Shown: positions 6,929-14,856, counted from the stretch's first letter. The stretch is DNA of 19,420 bases from CAINVV01 sp964506325 (GCA_964506325.1 CAZDLO010000065.1:1-19420); one strand, 5' to 3'. Made by a program: numbers and translations. Notes: generated from the sequence alone by a model not told the origin.

Positions 6929-8335
6929 ATGGGAAAAGTAATTACATTTTTAATCAGTATTTCGGTTGTATCATCTACATCCGGTAAGGATAATTACAAT
7001 AGGGTCAAACCAAATATTGTCATTATTATGGCCGATGATTTGGGTTATGGAGACTTAGGATGTTATGGACAACAAAAAATCAGAACCCCAAATATAGATA
7101 GATTGGCAGCAGAAGGTATGAGCTTTACACAGGCATATTCAGGAGCTTCTGTTTGCGCTCCTTCCAGATGCAGTCTGATGACTGGTTTTCATAACGGACA
7201 TAACCGGATCAGGGATAATTTGCCTTCAGGTATCTACTTGCGGCCCGATGACTTTACCATTGCCGAATTGCTCAAAATGGCAGGATATCAGACAGGAGGT
7301 GTTGGAAAGTGGGGATTAGGGATTGAAGGCACATGGGGATTACCAAATAAGCAGGGATTTGATTACTGGTATGGTCATTACAACCAGGACCAGGCTCATT
7401 TTTATTATCCCGATTTTCTATGGGAGAATGATAAGTTGGTCTTGTTGCAGGATTTGGTTATTACAAATGGAATAGGTGAGATCACAGGAAACCGCGGAGG
7501 TAAAAACAAATTCTATTCGCATGATTTATTCACGGGGAAAGCCAATGATTTTATAATAAGGAACAAAGACCATCCGTTCTTCCTTTACGTCGCTTACACA
7601 ATTCCTCACTATTCCGATTATCCAAAGGATACCCCTGAGCACTATATTGTTCCTTCTGATGAACCCTATTCCAAAAATGAATGGCCGCAGATTGCTAAAA
7701 ATTATGCGGCAATGATAACACGAATGGACAGCGATGTCGGAAAACTTATGAAATTGCTAAAAGACCTTCAGCTGGAGGAAAATACGCTGGTGTTTTTTAC
7801 TAGCGATAACGGTCCCTATCAGGAAGTCTCCATCCCAATTGAGTTTTTCGATAGTAATGGGCCATTCAGAGGAGGGAAAAGAGATAGTTATGAAGGAGGT
7901 ATCCGGATTCCTTTTATAGTAAAATGGAAAAATGTGATTCCTGACTCATCCAAGAATGATAAGATAATTGCCTTTTGGGATATCATGCCCACTTTAGCTG
8001 AGATAATTGGTTTTCCTGGTAAAATTGAAACAGATGGAGTCTCTTTTTTACCTGATTTAACCGGAGGGAAAGGAGAGGAGCATAAATACCTTTACTGGGA
8101 CTATGGTCATGTCAGAGATACTTACAGCCAGGCAGTAAGATGCGGTGATTTTAAGGGGATACAACAGTTTAGCAAAGGGATAAAAACATTTGAGTTGTAT
8201 AACCTTAGAAATGACATTAGTGAAAGCAGGAATATTTCTTCAGAAGCGCCTGAGATTGTCAAAGAATTTCAGTCATTTATGAGTGAATCTTATACCTTTT
8301 CAAATGATTATGATATATCAAAACACATAAAATAA
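6929..8335 (+). CDS. Secreted arylsulfatase-type sulfatase, cysteine-type
   Basis: A 468-residue family S1 sulfatase with a short signal peptide (about 19 residues). Asp36-Asp37 in IMADDLGYGDLGC bind the metal. The motif is C76-A-P-S-R with CSLMTG, the classical C-x-P-S-R form rather than the SPTR form of its neighbours. GVGKWGLG replaces the usual GKWHLG, so the conserved His after the active-site Lys is Gly here, and FFTSDNGP follows. HNGHNRIRDN after the motif resembles the arylsulfatase A-type branch. It is distinct from the other three and probably removes a different sulfate. Its stop is 3 bp before the transporter start, so the two are almost certainly translated from one message. GGGGA upstream of the ATG is a plausible ribosome-binding site. 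Confidence 0.92.
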   Translation: MGKVITFLISISVVSSTSGKDNYNRVKPNIVIIMADDLGYGDLGCYGQQKIRTPNIDRLAAEGMSFTQAYSGASVCAPSRCSLMTGFHNGHNRIRDNLPSGIYLRPDDFTIAELLKMAGYQTGGVGKWGLGIEGTWGLPNKQGFDYWYGHYNQDQAHFYYPDFLWENDKLVLLQDLVITNGIGEITGNRGGKNKFYSHDLFTGKANDFIIRNKDHPFFLYVAYTIPHYSDYPKDTPEHYIVPSDEPYSKNEWPQIAKNYAAMITRMDSDVGKLMKLLKDLQLEENTLVFFTSDNGPYQEVSIPIEFFDSNGPFRGGKRDSYEGGIRIPFIVKWKNVIPDSSKNDKIIAFWDIMPTLAEIIGFPGKIETDGVSFLPDLTGGKGEEHKYLYWDYGHVRDTYSQAVRCGDFKGIQQFSKGIKTFELYNLRNDISESRNISSEAPEIVKEFQSFMSESYTFSNDYDISKHIK

Positions 8336-8338
8336 ATC

Positions 8339-9589
8339 ATGAACTTCAAACAAAAACCCTGGTACCCCTGGCTTGTGGTAGCCCTTCTCTGGATTGTTGC
8401 TTTATTAAACTACCTGGATCGCCAAATGCTTTCAACCATGAAAGTAGCTATTATGGGGGATATCCGTGAACTGGAAACAGCTGAAAATTTCGGTCGTCTG
8501 ATGGCCATTTTCCTGTGGATATATGGACTGATGTCTCCAATGGCAGGACTTATTGCTGACCGAATCAGCCGCAAATGGCTCATTGTCGGAAGCCTTTTCG
8601 TATGGTCAGCAGTAACTATGATGATGGGATATGCAACAACATTTGACCAGTTATATTATTTACGGGCAATAATGGGCGTTAGTGAAGCCTTGTATATTCC
8701 GGCTGGACTGGCGCTAATTGCGGATTATCACAGGGGTAATACACGTTCTCTTGCAGTGGGAATACACTCAACAGGGATCTATGTTGGTCTTGCGCTAGGT
8801 GGTTTTGGTGCTACAGTGGCACATACATGGTCATGGCATACTACATTTCATAGTTTTGGATTGATTGGAATGTTTTATAGTATCGTCCTAATCCTATTCC
8901 TTGAAGAAAACAGACCTGATGTAAAGATACCTGTAAAATCCAGTACAATACTCGATAAACTGGACTCAATAAGACAGAGTCTATCCATTCTTCTCGGGAC
9001 TATCAGTTTTTGGGTAATCTTGTTTTATTTTGCTTCTCCAAGCTTCCCCGGATGGGCAGTGAAAAACTGGCTACCTACTCTTTTCTCTGAAAGTCTTGGG
9101 ATTGAAATGTCAAAAGCCGGCCCTCTAAGTACAGTTACTATTGCATGCTCTTCATTCTTGGGAGTAATAGCAGGTGGAATTCTATCTGATAGATGGATCA
9201 TTCGGAACCTCAGAGGCAGAATTTTTACGGGAGTTATTGGTTTGTCATTTACAGTCCCTGCTCTGTTGCTGTTGGGTTTTGGTAATAGTTTTTCATTGGT
9301 AGTAGGAGGGTGTCTTTTGTATGGATTGGGACAAGGAATGTACGATGCCAACAATATGCCAATTCTCTGTCAGTTTGTATCGCCACGCCACCGTGCCGCA
9401 GGTTATGGATTAATGAATATGACCGGAGTTTTCGCGGGTGCTTTTATTACCAGCTGGCTGGGAAAATCAACCGATGCCGGTAACCTGGGAAAAGATATTG
9501 CACTGCTTGTTATTCCAATCATTTTAGCTATAACGCTCCAGTTATTCACACTTAAACCAAAAGTCGCCGATAAGTTAGACGATGATTAA
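8339..9589 (+). CDS. MFS transporter, anion:cation symporter (hexuronate-type)
   Basis: A 416-residue major facilitator with about 12 hydrophobic segments. NYLDRQ near the end of TM1 (residues 24-29) is characteristic of the anion:cation symporter family that includes hexuronate and galactarate carriers. The cytoplasmic loop after TM2 reads ADRISRK, matching the MFS G/A-D-R-x-x-R/K signature. It is an inner-membrane proton-coupled importer, most likely of a sugar acid or other organic anion; the exact solute cannot be told. It closes the operon of three sulfatases and a propeller, starting 3 bp after the last sulfatase, so it probably imports the desulfated product. The GntR gene follows after 261 bp. 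Confidence 0.88.
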   Translation: MNFKQKPWYPWLVVALLWIVALLNYLDRQMLSTMKVAIMGDIRELETAENFGRLMAIFLWIYGLMSPMAGLIADRISRKWLIVGSLFVWSAVTMMMGYATTFDQLYYLRAIMGVSEALYIPAGLALIADYHRGNTRSLAVGIHSTGIYVGLALGGFGATVAHTWSWHTTFHSFGLIGMFYSIVLILFLEENRPDVKIPVKSSTILDKLDSIRQSLSILLGTISFWVILFYFASPSFPGWAVKNWLPTLFSESLGIEMSKAGPLSTVTIACSSFLGVIAGGILSDRWIIRNLRGRIFTGVIGLSFTVPALLLLGFGNSFSLVVGGCLLYGLGQGMYDANNMPILCQFVSPRHRAAGYGLMNMTGVFAGAFITSWLGKSTDAGNLGKDIALLVIPIILAITLQLFTLKPKVADKLDDD

Positions 9590-9780
9590 CCAATGTAAGA
9601 AACTGAAAGCATAACAATTTTTTTCATTAAAAAACACCGTCGTCCAGTTAGATAACAATTAAACCGGGCTAGCCGAATAGACTAATCAGGTATGGTTACC
9701 TTTGAAGTTACGAAGCAATAATTGTAACCATTACAGGCTTCCCTGAAAGTAGGCCATTTAAAAATGGAAACCTGATATTT

Positions 9781-9805
9781 TTGTATTATGTAATACATAA
9801 GTCAA
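9781..9805. promoter_or_regulatory. Putative GntR operator (autoregulatory site)
   Basis: TTATGTA (9786-9792) and TACATAA (9794-9800) are perfect arms around one A, extended by TTG on the left and CAA on the right. Against 2140-2164 the 25 bp differ at only four positions: one in the left flank, the centre base and two in the right flank. It lies 46 bp upstream of the preferred GntR start. Confidence 0.72.
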
Positions 9806-9818
9806 GCAGGATTTTTTA

Positions 9819-9826
9819 TATATTTG
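9819..9826 (+). promoter_or_regulatory. Putative -7 element TATATTTG
   Basis: It matches the Bacteroidota sigma-ABfr -7 consensus TAnnTTTG and would start transcription near 9833, upstream of the ATG at 9851. If correct, the alternative TTG start at 9824 falls in the promoter and is not used. No good TTTG -33 box is found at the right distance. Confidence 0.45.
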
Positions 9827-9850
9827 CATGGGAATAAAATATTAAATGAA

Positions 9851-10591
9851 ATGAGTAAAACAGAATTCAATGACTTGATAACTATTATCGACAGCACAAA
9901 CCTTGTTGATAAAGCTGAGGCGATGCTTATCGAAGTGTTCATTAAAAAAGGGTTAAAACCAGGTGACTCAATCCCTAAAGAAATTGAGCTAGTAGAAGCG
10001 ATGGGCGTAAGCAGAACTGTAATTAGGGAATCGCTTAACCGGCTTAGGGCTCTTGACATTATTGAATCGAAGAAGCATATGGGTACAATTATTAAAAGCC
10101 CTGAACTATTTAGTATTCTTCAAAAATCTATGATACCAAATATTCTTGGCAATGCAACATTGATTGAAATCTTTGAACTGAGATTAGTAATTGAAGTTGG
10201 CTTGGCAGACTTTATTATTCAGCGTGCGACACCGGCTGATATTAATAACTTGTCAATGATAGTACAGAATGAACCTGAAAAATCAGATGTTGTATTTTTC
10301 GATATAGACCATGAGGTAAAATTCCATAGCATGCTGTATGAAATTACTGGAAATAAAAGCATAATTCAATTTCAGTCACTTCTCCTTCCATTATTTAACT
10401 ATGCTTATACGAGTGGTCTAATTAATAGACCTATAAAAAGGAAGACCTATGTATCTCATAAAAGACTGGTTGAAATTCTTAAAAATGGAGATCCTGCTAA
10501 ATTCCGAGTAGCGATGAGGTCACATCTTGAAAATCATTTCCAGCGCATCCTTGATAGAGAAGTTAACCAAGATCAAAATAATAAAGAATAA
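9851..10591 (+). CDS. GntR family regulator, FadR/FCD subfamily
   Basis: A 246-residue cytoplasmic transcription factor. Residues about 20-85 form the GntR winged helix-turn-helix: GLKPGDSIPKEIELVEAMGV, then SRTVIRESLNRLRALDIIESK, then the wing residues KHMGT. Residues about 105-235 form the all-helical FCD effector domain; His159 (FHSMLYEITGN), His203 (VSHKRL) and His225 (MRSHLENHF) match the usual metal-binding histidines. FCD members typically sense carboxylates or sugar acids. I chose ATG 9851 over the in-frame TTG at 9824 because a -7-like element overlaps the latter and the family N-terminus is short. Its promoter carries the palindrome shared with the divergent control region at 2133-2171, so it probably regulates itself and the sulfatase operons. 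Confidence 0.92.
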   Translation: MSKTEFNDLITIIDSTNLVDKAEAMLIEVFIKKGLKPGDSIPKEIELVEAMGVSRTVIRESLNRLRALDIIESKKHMGTIIKSPELFSILQKSMIPNILGNATLIEIFELRLVIEVGLADFIIQRATPADINNLSMIVQNEPEKSDVVFFDIDHEVKFHSMLYEITGNKSIIQFQSLLLPLFNYAYTSGLINRPIKRKTYVSHKRLVEILKNGDPAKFRVAMRSHLENHFQRILDREVNQDQNNKE

Positions 10592-10798
10592 TACGCCTTA
10601 ATAAAAGTTTTGACTCGTAATGAAAATTTGATTGACCAATGGTAATTAATTTCGAAATTAGTTTTGACTTACAAATGAAAAAATGAAATTTCAAGTAAGA
10701 ATTTAATTAAGATTTGGCAAAATGATTTCTTGTTGCTGATATGGGGTAAAGAAGATATGAAATATATTTGAGTGGATTTCGTCCATTCCTGTTAGTTG
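10592..10798. other. Intergenic, no gene seen
   Basis: AT-rich spacer between the GntR gene and the IS3 remnant. It contains a 14-bp palindrome (TAATTTCGAAATTA, 10647-10660) but no clear terminator. Confidence 0.4.
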
Positions 10799-10843
10799 TG
10801 ACCTCCCCCCGTTAAACTGGACGATTTAGAATTAGAGTTTTTG

Positions 10844-10878
10844 GCAAAATATTGATCTGTTTAATTTGAATATTTTGC
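10844..10878 (+). repeat. Inverted repeat before IS3 orfA
   Basis: GCAAAATATT (10844-10853) and AATATTTTGC (10869-10878) are perfect 10-bp arms with a 15-base loop, ending 2 bases before the orfA ATG. A hairpin here in a read-through transcript would cover the orfA translation start, a known way for insertion sequences to limit expression from outside promoters. Confidence 0.5.
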
Positions 10879-10880
10879 TC

Positions 10881-11576
10881 ATGAAACGATCAGAATTCAC
10901 AGAGGCGCAGATTGTCTTTGCATTACGGTAATCCGAGTCTGGTGTTAAGGTAGACGAGGTTTACCGGAAGATGGGGATCAGTGAGGCAACATTTTTCAAC
11001 TGGAAGAAAAAATTTGGTGGTTTAGGAGTAAGCGAGCTTCGACGTTTACGCCAATTAGAAGAAGAAAATTCCAAGTTGAAACAGTTTGTGGCCGACCAGA
11101 CTTGTGATGGCCGCAAATTCCGAGCCTTAACTGTAGTCGATAATTTTAGTCGGAAATGCCTTGCAATCCACTCCCGGCAATCGATTAGAGGAGATGATGT
11201 TGTTACAATAACGGATAGGATAAAAAGTAAATATGGCATGCTACCGCAGAGAATCCAGGTCGGCAACGGCAGTGCATTTATATCCAAAGCCCTGGATAAG
11301 TGGGCCTATGAAAACCATATAGCGCTGGACTATTCAAGACCCGGTAAACCGACTGATAATCCTTTCATTGAATCTTTTAGCGGAAGTTTCAGGGATGAGT
11401 GTTTAAATACTAATTGGTTCTTATCTTTGGAAGACGCAATGACCAAGATTGAGAATTGGAGAATAGAATATAACCGGTTCCGACCACACCGTTCCTTGAA
11501 CGACCGAACACCTCATGAGGTGTTCCAGGAATACCAAATGAACGCCGGAAACTCCATTTTAGAGCGTGTCTGTTAA
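10881..11576 (+). pseudogene. IS3-family transposase, fused orfA-orfB, dead
   Basis: The frame starts MKRSEFTEAQIVFALR, typical of IS3 OrfA, and meets an in-frame TAA at 10929-10931 where the family has Gln (CAA). The OrfA helix-turn-helix (KMGISEATFFNWKKK) and the leucine-rich RRLRQLEEENSKLKQ follow. At about 11090-11105 the sequence jumps from OrfA KQFVAD directly to OrfB DGRKFRALTVVDNFSR. The OrfA end and the OrfB N-terminal half are lost, including the first catalytic Asp (normally in a MDFV-type motif). The second catalytic Asp is replaced: VGNGSAF instead of VDNGSEF. The Glu survives in PTDNPFIESF. With two of three DDE residues gone it cannot transpose by itself. Confidence 0.88.
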
Positions 11577-11588
11577 TGGGAGGAGTTT

Positions 11589-11878
11589 AAACTATGCAAT
11601 ATTTCTAAATTGGAATTAGGACCGAAATTGAGATTATGAATTTCGCATTGTTGTTTAAAATTGACCTGCCTGAGAAAACAAATTGAAATGTTAATTCAAT
11701 AAGAGAAAGATTGTGTGTTTTTATGTGTTTAATAATAATTAAATCACTGAAAATCAGCTATATTTATTGACCCCATTGGATATATTTATCTGAAAAATCA
11801 CATCATCGAAACCATAGGGAAACGCTTGAACAAATTGGATAGGAAGTTTTTTGTGAATCAACTTACCATTAAAATGTT
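11589..11878. other. Intergenic upstream of UroD-like gene
   Basis: About 290 bp of AT-rich DNA without an ORF. It must hold the promoter of the UroD-like gene unless that gene depended on transcription now interrupted by the IS3 element. I see no copy of the GntR palindrome and no clear -33/-7 pair. Confidence 0.4.
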
Positions 11879-12904
11879 ATGAACGGATACGAAAGAATAA
11901 CCGCTGCGTTGTGTGGCGAAAAACCGGATAGAGTTCCCATTATTCTCCATAATTTTATGATGGCTGCGAGGGAACATGGCGTAACAATGGAACAATACCG
12001 CAATAGTCCAAAATTGATTGCCGAAACCTTCATTGCTTCAATAGAAAAATATCAATTTGATGGTATTCTTGTAGATATTGACACAGTTACACTTGCAGGA
12101 GCAGTTGGCGTACCAGTTGATTTTCCTGTTGATGATCCGGCAAGAACTCATATTGGAATTATAAAAAATCTTGAAGATGTTGTTCGATTGAAGCCTGCAA
12201 GGGTAGAAGATTACAAATATATTCAGATTTGGCTGGAAGCAGTCCGCATATTAAAGGAGTATTATAAAGACGAGATTTATATTCGTGGTAATTGCGATCA
12301 GGCGCCATTCTCCCTTGCCAGTATGATGCGCGGGGCACAAAACTGGATGATCGATTTAATGATGGGTAGTGATGAACAACTCAAAAACTTACTGGAATAT
12401 TGCACTGATGCATCAACACAGTTCATAAAATTGATGGCACAAACCGGTTGCGATATGGTTTCCAACGGCGATAGTCCTGCCGGACCTGAAATGATTTCAC
12501 CAGAAATGTATCTGCAATTTGCCATGCCTTATGAAAAGCGAATTGTCGATGTGGCTCATAATGCCGGAGTCGCTTATACTTTGCACATTTGCGGAAATAC
12601 CGATGTTATTCTTGATCATATGTTGTTAACCGGTGCTGATGCTTTTGAGCTGGATTATAAGACAGACATTACCAAAATATTCAACACTTTAAATGCACAT
12701 GCTACTCTTATCGGTAATATCGATCCAAGCGGCGTTTTGGCATTGGGCACCATCACAGAAGTGAAAAGCAAAACATTGGAACTTTTGAAAATATATTCAG
12801 GGTCAAACAGGTTTATTTTAAATGCCGGTTGTGCTCTTCCTTCAACTACACCATCAGAAAATTTAAAGATGATGATCGAAACCGCAAGAAATTTCACCCC
12901 TTAA
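11879..12904 (+). CDS. UroD/MtaA-like protein (corrinoid methyltransferase type)
   Basis: A 341-residue cytoplasmic protein of the uroporphyrinogen decarboxylase superfamily. The N-terminus NGYERITAALCGEKPDRVPI is typical. It carries H236-I-C238 (LHICGNTD) and C318 (NAGCALP), the H-x-C...C zinc set seen in the MtaA/MtbA/CmuA methyltransferases that move methyl groups from corrinoid proteins. True HemE enzymes lack this set. It is therefore more likely a methyltransferase-like enzyme than a haem-synthesis enzyme. No corrinoid-binding protein gene is in the window. It stands alone between two mobile-element remnants, with a terminator-like hairpin 17 bp after its stop. Substrate unknown. Confidence 0.85.
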   Translation: MNGYERITAALCGEKPDRVPIILHNFMMAAREHGVTMEQYRNSPKLIAETFIASIEKYQFDGILVDIDTVTLAGAVGVPVDFPVDDPARTHIGIIKNLEDVVRLKPARVEDYKYIQIWLEAVRILKEYYKDEIYIRGNCDQAPFSLASMMRGAQNWMIDLMMGSDEQLKNLLEYCTDASTQFIKLMAQTGCDMVSNGDSPAGPEMISPEMYLQFAMPYEKRIVDVAHNAGVAYTLHICGNTDVILDHMLLTGADAFELDYKTDITKIFNTLNAHATLIGNIDPSGVLALGTITEVKSKTLELLKIYSGSNRFILNAGCALPSTTPSENLKMMIETARNFTP

Positions 12905-12920
12905 TAGGATTAAAAATGCC

Positions 12921-12938
12921 GACACTTTGAAAAGTGTC
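12921..12938 (+). terminator. Terminator-like hairpin after UroD-like gene
   Basis: GACACTT (12921-12927) pairs with AAGTGTC (12932-12938) around the loop TGAA. It is followed by TT TCACTTG, a weak U-tract, so termination may be inefficient. Confidence 0.5.
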
Positions 12939-13045
12939 TTTCACTTGTTATTTTAGGAGCTATCTTGTTTATATTCCATAACACTAATGACTTAATGCTG
13001 TAGCAAAGTTCAAATTAAAACTATCTTAGCTTCCAGGTCACACTG

Positions 13046-13071
13046 TTGGCATCCCCTTTCAGGGATGCCAA
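13046..13071. repeat. 10-bp inverted repeat next to IS21 remnant
   Basis: TTGGCATCCC (13046-13055) and GGGATGCCAA (13062-13071) are perfect arms around six bases. It lies about 20 bp outside the segment shared with 18939 onward, so it is flanking DNA or an IS end that differs between copies. There is no U-tract on either side. Confidence 0.5.
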
Positions 13072-13090
13072 ACCCCTAAACCCCCATCCT

Positions 13091-13315
13091 GGATAAAACG
13101 CCTAATTGGCCACATAGCGGCGCAGTAAATTGATCACCTCCCTGCGGACTTTCTGACCAGTCTTTTTACCCTTCTTTAAACCGATCATTCAAGCTGCTTT
13201 TTTAGCTGATGTTAAAGATGACTTTTTTGTTAATGCAATTCTATCATCTGTGTTTGCTTGCGAGAGAGCTTCTCCCGAAGTGAAGGTCCCAATAGTATAT
13301 TGCGATGTTCCGATG
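13091..13315 (-). mobile_element. IS21-family 3' end remnant (solo)
   Basis: About 225 bp align in the same orientation with 18939-19164. The shared tract covers the last codons of istB and the region after it. On the minus strand LLGPSLREKLSRKQTQMIELH is readable before a stop, matching LLGPALREKLSGKQKQRLELH in the other copy. The rest of istB and all of istA are absent. The copy has cut into a signal-peptide-bearing gene on its right. The two copies have diverged by many scattered substitutions, so this is old. Exact ends are uncertain. Confidence 0.8.
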
Positions 13316-13383
13316 AGATAACCTGAATGTGAAAATGAAAGAACCGCCACCAGAAATATAACCGAAAGAAGGATATTCTTTAT
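13310..13383 (-). pseudogene. Truncated exported protein (signal peptide only)
   Basis: Reading on the minus strand, a typical signal peptide KNILLSVIFLVAVLSFSHSG runs into the IS21 remnant after about 25 codons. The codon where the start is expected, just before KN and after an AGGAAA ribosome-binding-like stretch, is ATA (13381-13383). The start codon therefore appears to have mutated from ATG; an in-frame TTG lies further upstream at 13410. It would have been the last gene of the operon, next after the aminotransferase. Too little remains to name it. Confidence 0.5.
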
Positions 13384-13429
13384 TTTCCTGCCCTGATAAT
13401 TTAGATTCAATTAATTATTAATCACTTAA

Positions 13430-14782
13430 TTACGATTTGTTAATCTCCGGCGCATATTTTTGGATCTTCAGTATTGCCTTGACAATCTGCTCCATCTCAG
13501 TTCGGGATCCTAGCAGCATATTCTGAAAGAACCAGACACTTTGCTCTGAGGTGAGTTGGTCATTCTGCGGACACTGATTTCGCTCCAGCCACTGGTTCAT
13601 AGTTTTTTCGCCGTAGATATTCAGATAGTGTTTATTTTTCGCCAAACCGGTTACATAGGCATCTTTGTTCATCATGCCGTATCCGTTGGAGCATGGCACA
13701 CCTTCTTTGGTAAGGGCATCAAGAAATTTATCACGGCTAAGACCTGCAAAATGGCTCTTGTCATAGCGGAACATATATAAATGATAGGCGCTTCGGGTTG
13801 TCCCTTCATATAGTTTTGCAGGCGTGATGCCTTTTATCTCATTCAACATCTTAGAAAGATAGTTGGCATTTTCGGTCCTTAGATTGGTCTGCTCAACGAC
13901 ACGTGTCATCTGAGCCAGCAATAAATTACCCTGAAATTCCGTCAGGCGAACATTTGTACCACGGGTGCCGGTACCAGGATTGAAGCCTGTAACCCTTCCG
14001 CCCTGACCTTGATTGTGAAAGCTATAGCATCTCTGAGCAAACTTTTCATCATTTGTGAGAAGGGCGCCACCCTCCCCTGAGTTGAGATTTTTGCTTGCCT
14101 GAAAACTGAAGGCTCCGGCCAGACCATAGGTTCCAACCATCTTTCCCCGCCATGATGCGAGATGCGCCTGACATGCATCTTCGATTACAGGAATCCTGGT
14201 CTTTTGCGATAGTTCAAGAATTTTATCCAGATTTGCAGGAGAGCCTCCCATATGAACAGGCATAATTACTTTTGTTTGCGGCGTAATGGCCGCTTCGATT
14301 TTATTGGCATCGATCTGGAAACTTTCAATATCGGTATCCACAAAGATTGGAAGAGCATAATTCAGCACAACAACATTGTATGTCGCGATAAAAGTGTAAA
14401 CTGGGATGATGACTTCATCCCCGGGACCAATATCCAACGCACCAAGTAAAGTTAATAATGCGCTAGTCCCGCTTGAAGTTGCAAGAACGTGTGCAGCACC
14501 TGTAACCTTTTTGTACTCAGTTTCGAAATTAGCCACTTTATTACTACCCAGACGACACCACTTTTTGCTTTGCAATACTTCTTCCAACGCTTTGGACTCA
14601 GGCTGACCCATGACAGGCCAACCAGGGAACATGCCCTCATGGGCTTTGGGACCACCTAAAATAGCGGGTTTTAATACATTACTTCCTGATGCAAGGGAAA
14701 TATTCGGAAACTCGAGTAACAAACCTGCTCCGATAAGGGAAGAAGCACCGACAAAGGCTCTACGGTTAAATTTGTTTTCCAT
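13430..14782 (-). CDS. Tat-signal DegT/DnrJ/EryC1-type PLP aminotransferase
   Basis: A 450-residue member of the DegT/DnrJ/EryC1/StrS sugar aminotransferase fold. Asp202 in VIEDACQAH pairs with the PLP ring nitrogen, and Lys231 in FSFQASKNLNSGEGG is the Schiff-base lysine, so the active site is complete. GPGDEVIIPVYTF and TSSGTSAL are also family-typical. Unlike cytoplasmic nucleotide-sugar aminotransferases, it begins NRRAFVGASSLIGAGLLLEF, a twin-arginine signal, which fits export of a folded cofactor-loaded enzyme. It sits after the broken aldolase/glycosidase genes in the operon. Whether it acts as an aminotransferase, a dehydratase-like enzyme or a binding protein in the periplasm is unknown. 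Confidence 0.9.
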   Translation of the reverse strand: MENKFNRRAFVGASSLIGAGLLLEFPNISLASGSNVLKPAILGGPKAHEGMFPGWPVMGQPESKALEEVLQSKKWCRLGSNKVANFETEYKKVTGAAHVLATSSGTSALLTLLGALDIGPGDEVIIPVYTFIATYNVVVLNYALPIFVDTDIESFQIDANKIEAAITPQTKVIMPVHMGGSPANLDKILELSQKTRIPVIEDACQAHLASWRGKMVGTYGLAGAFSFQASKNLNSGEGGALLTNDEKFAQRCYSFHNQGQGGRVTGFNPGTGTRGTNVRLTEFQGNLLLAQMTRVVEQTNLRTENANYLSKMLNEIKGITPAKLYEGTTRSAYHLYMFRYDKSHFAGLSRDKFLDALTKEGVPCSNGYGMMNKDAYVTGLAKNKHYLNIYGEKTMNQWLERNQCPQNDQLTSEQSVWFFQNMLLGSRTEMEQIVKAILKIQKYAPEINKS

Positions 14783-14856
14783 TTTAATTTTAATTTGGTT
14801 GTAGTATTAAAACGCTAATTTTTAAATGATGGCGTCCTCTAACAAGTTCAAATTTA

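Larger units (their letters stand above)
9590..9850 (+). promoter_or_regulatory. Promoter region of the GntR gene
   Basis: No gene is visible here. It holds a small palindrome (CCATTT/AAATGG at 9754-9767), the 25-bp operator-like palindrome at 9781-9805, and a TATATTTG at 9819-9826 that fits the Bacteroidota -7 consensus TAnnTTTG. The palindrome covers the place where the -33 element would lie, so binding there should block transcription. Confidence 0.6.
10799..11588 (+). mobile_element. IS3-family insertion sequence, internally deleted
   Basis: The left end TGACCTCCCCCCGTTAAACT and the reverse complement of the right end (AAACTCCTCCCATTAACAG) are imperfect inverted repeats. Between them lies one fused orfA/orfB frame. 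At about 790 bp the element is well short of a normal IS3 (about 1.2-1.5 kb) because the middle has been lost. The exact ends are uncertain by a few bases, and I could not identify a target duplication. It separates the GntR gene from the UroD-like gene. Confidence 0.8.

Noticed and set aside
9025..9354. 109-codon minus-strand frame within the MFS gene
   Set aside because: It lies antisense to a complete transporter and has no recognisable motif.
9618..9634. T-run followed by A-run after the MFS stop as a terminator
   Set aside because: The stem would be only A-U pairs with a tiny loop and no G-C, so it is too weak to call.
9824..9850. TTG start giving a nine-residue longer GntR protein
   Set aside because: The codon overlaps a good -7 promoter element, and ATG 9851 gives a normal family N-terminus.
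10647..10660. Palindrome TAATTTCGAAATTA after the GntR gene as a terminator
   Set aside because: It has no loop and no clear U-tract; it is left as a curiosity.
13189..13410. A 73-residue minus-strand protein spanning the stub and the IS21 remnant
   Set aside because: The C-terminal half is an out-of-frame reading of istB 3' sequence and the start would be a TTG; it is a junction artefact, not a gene.
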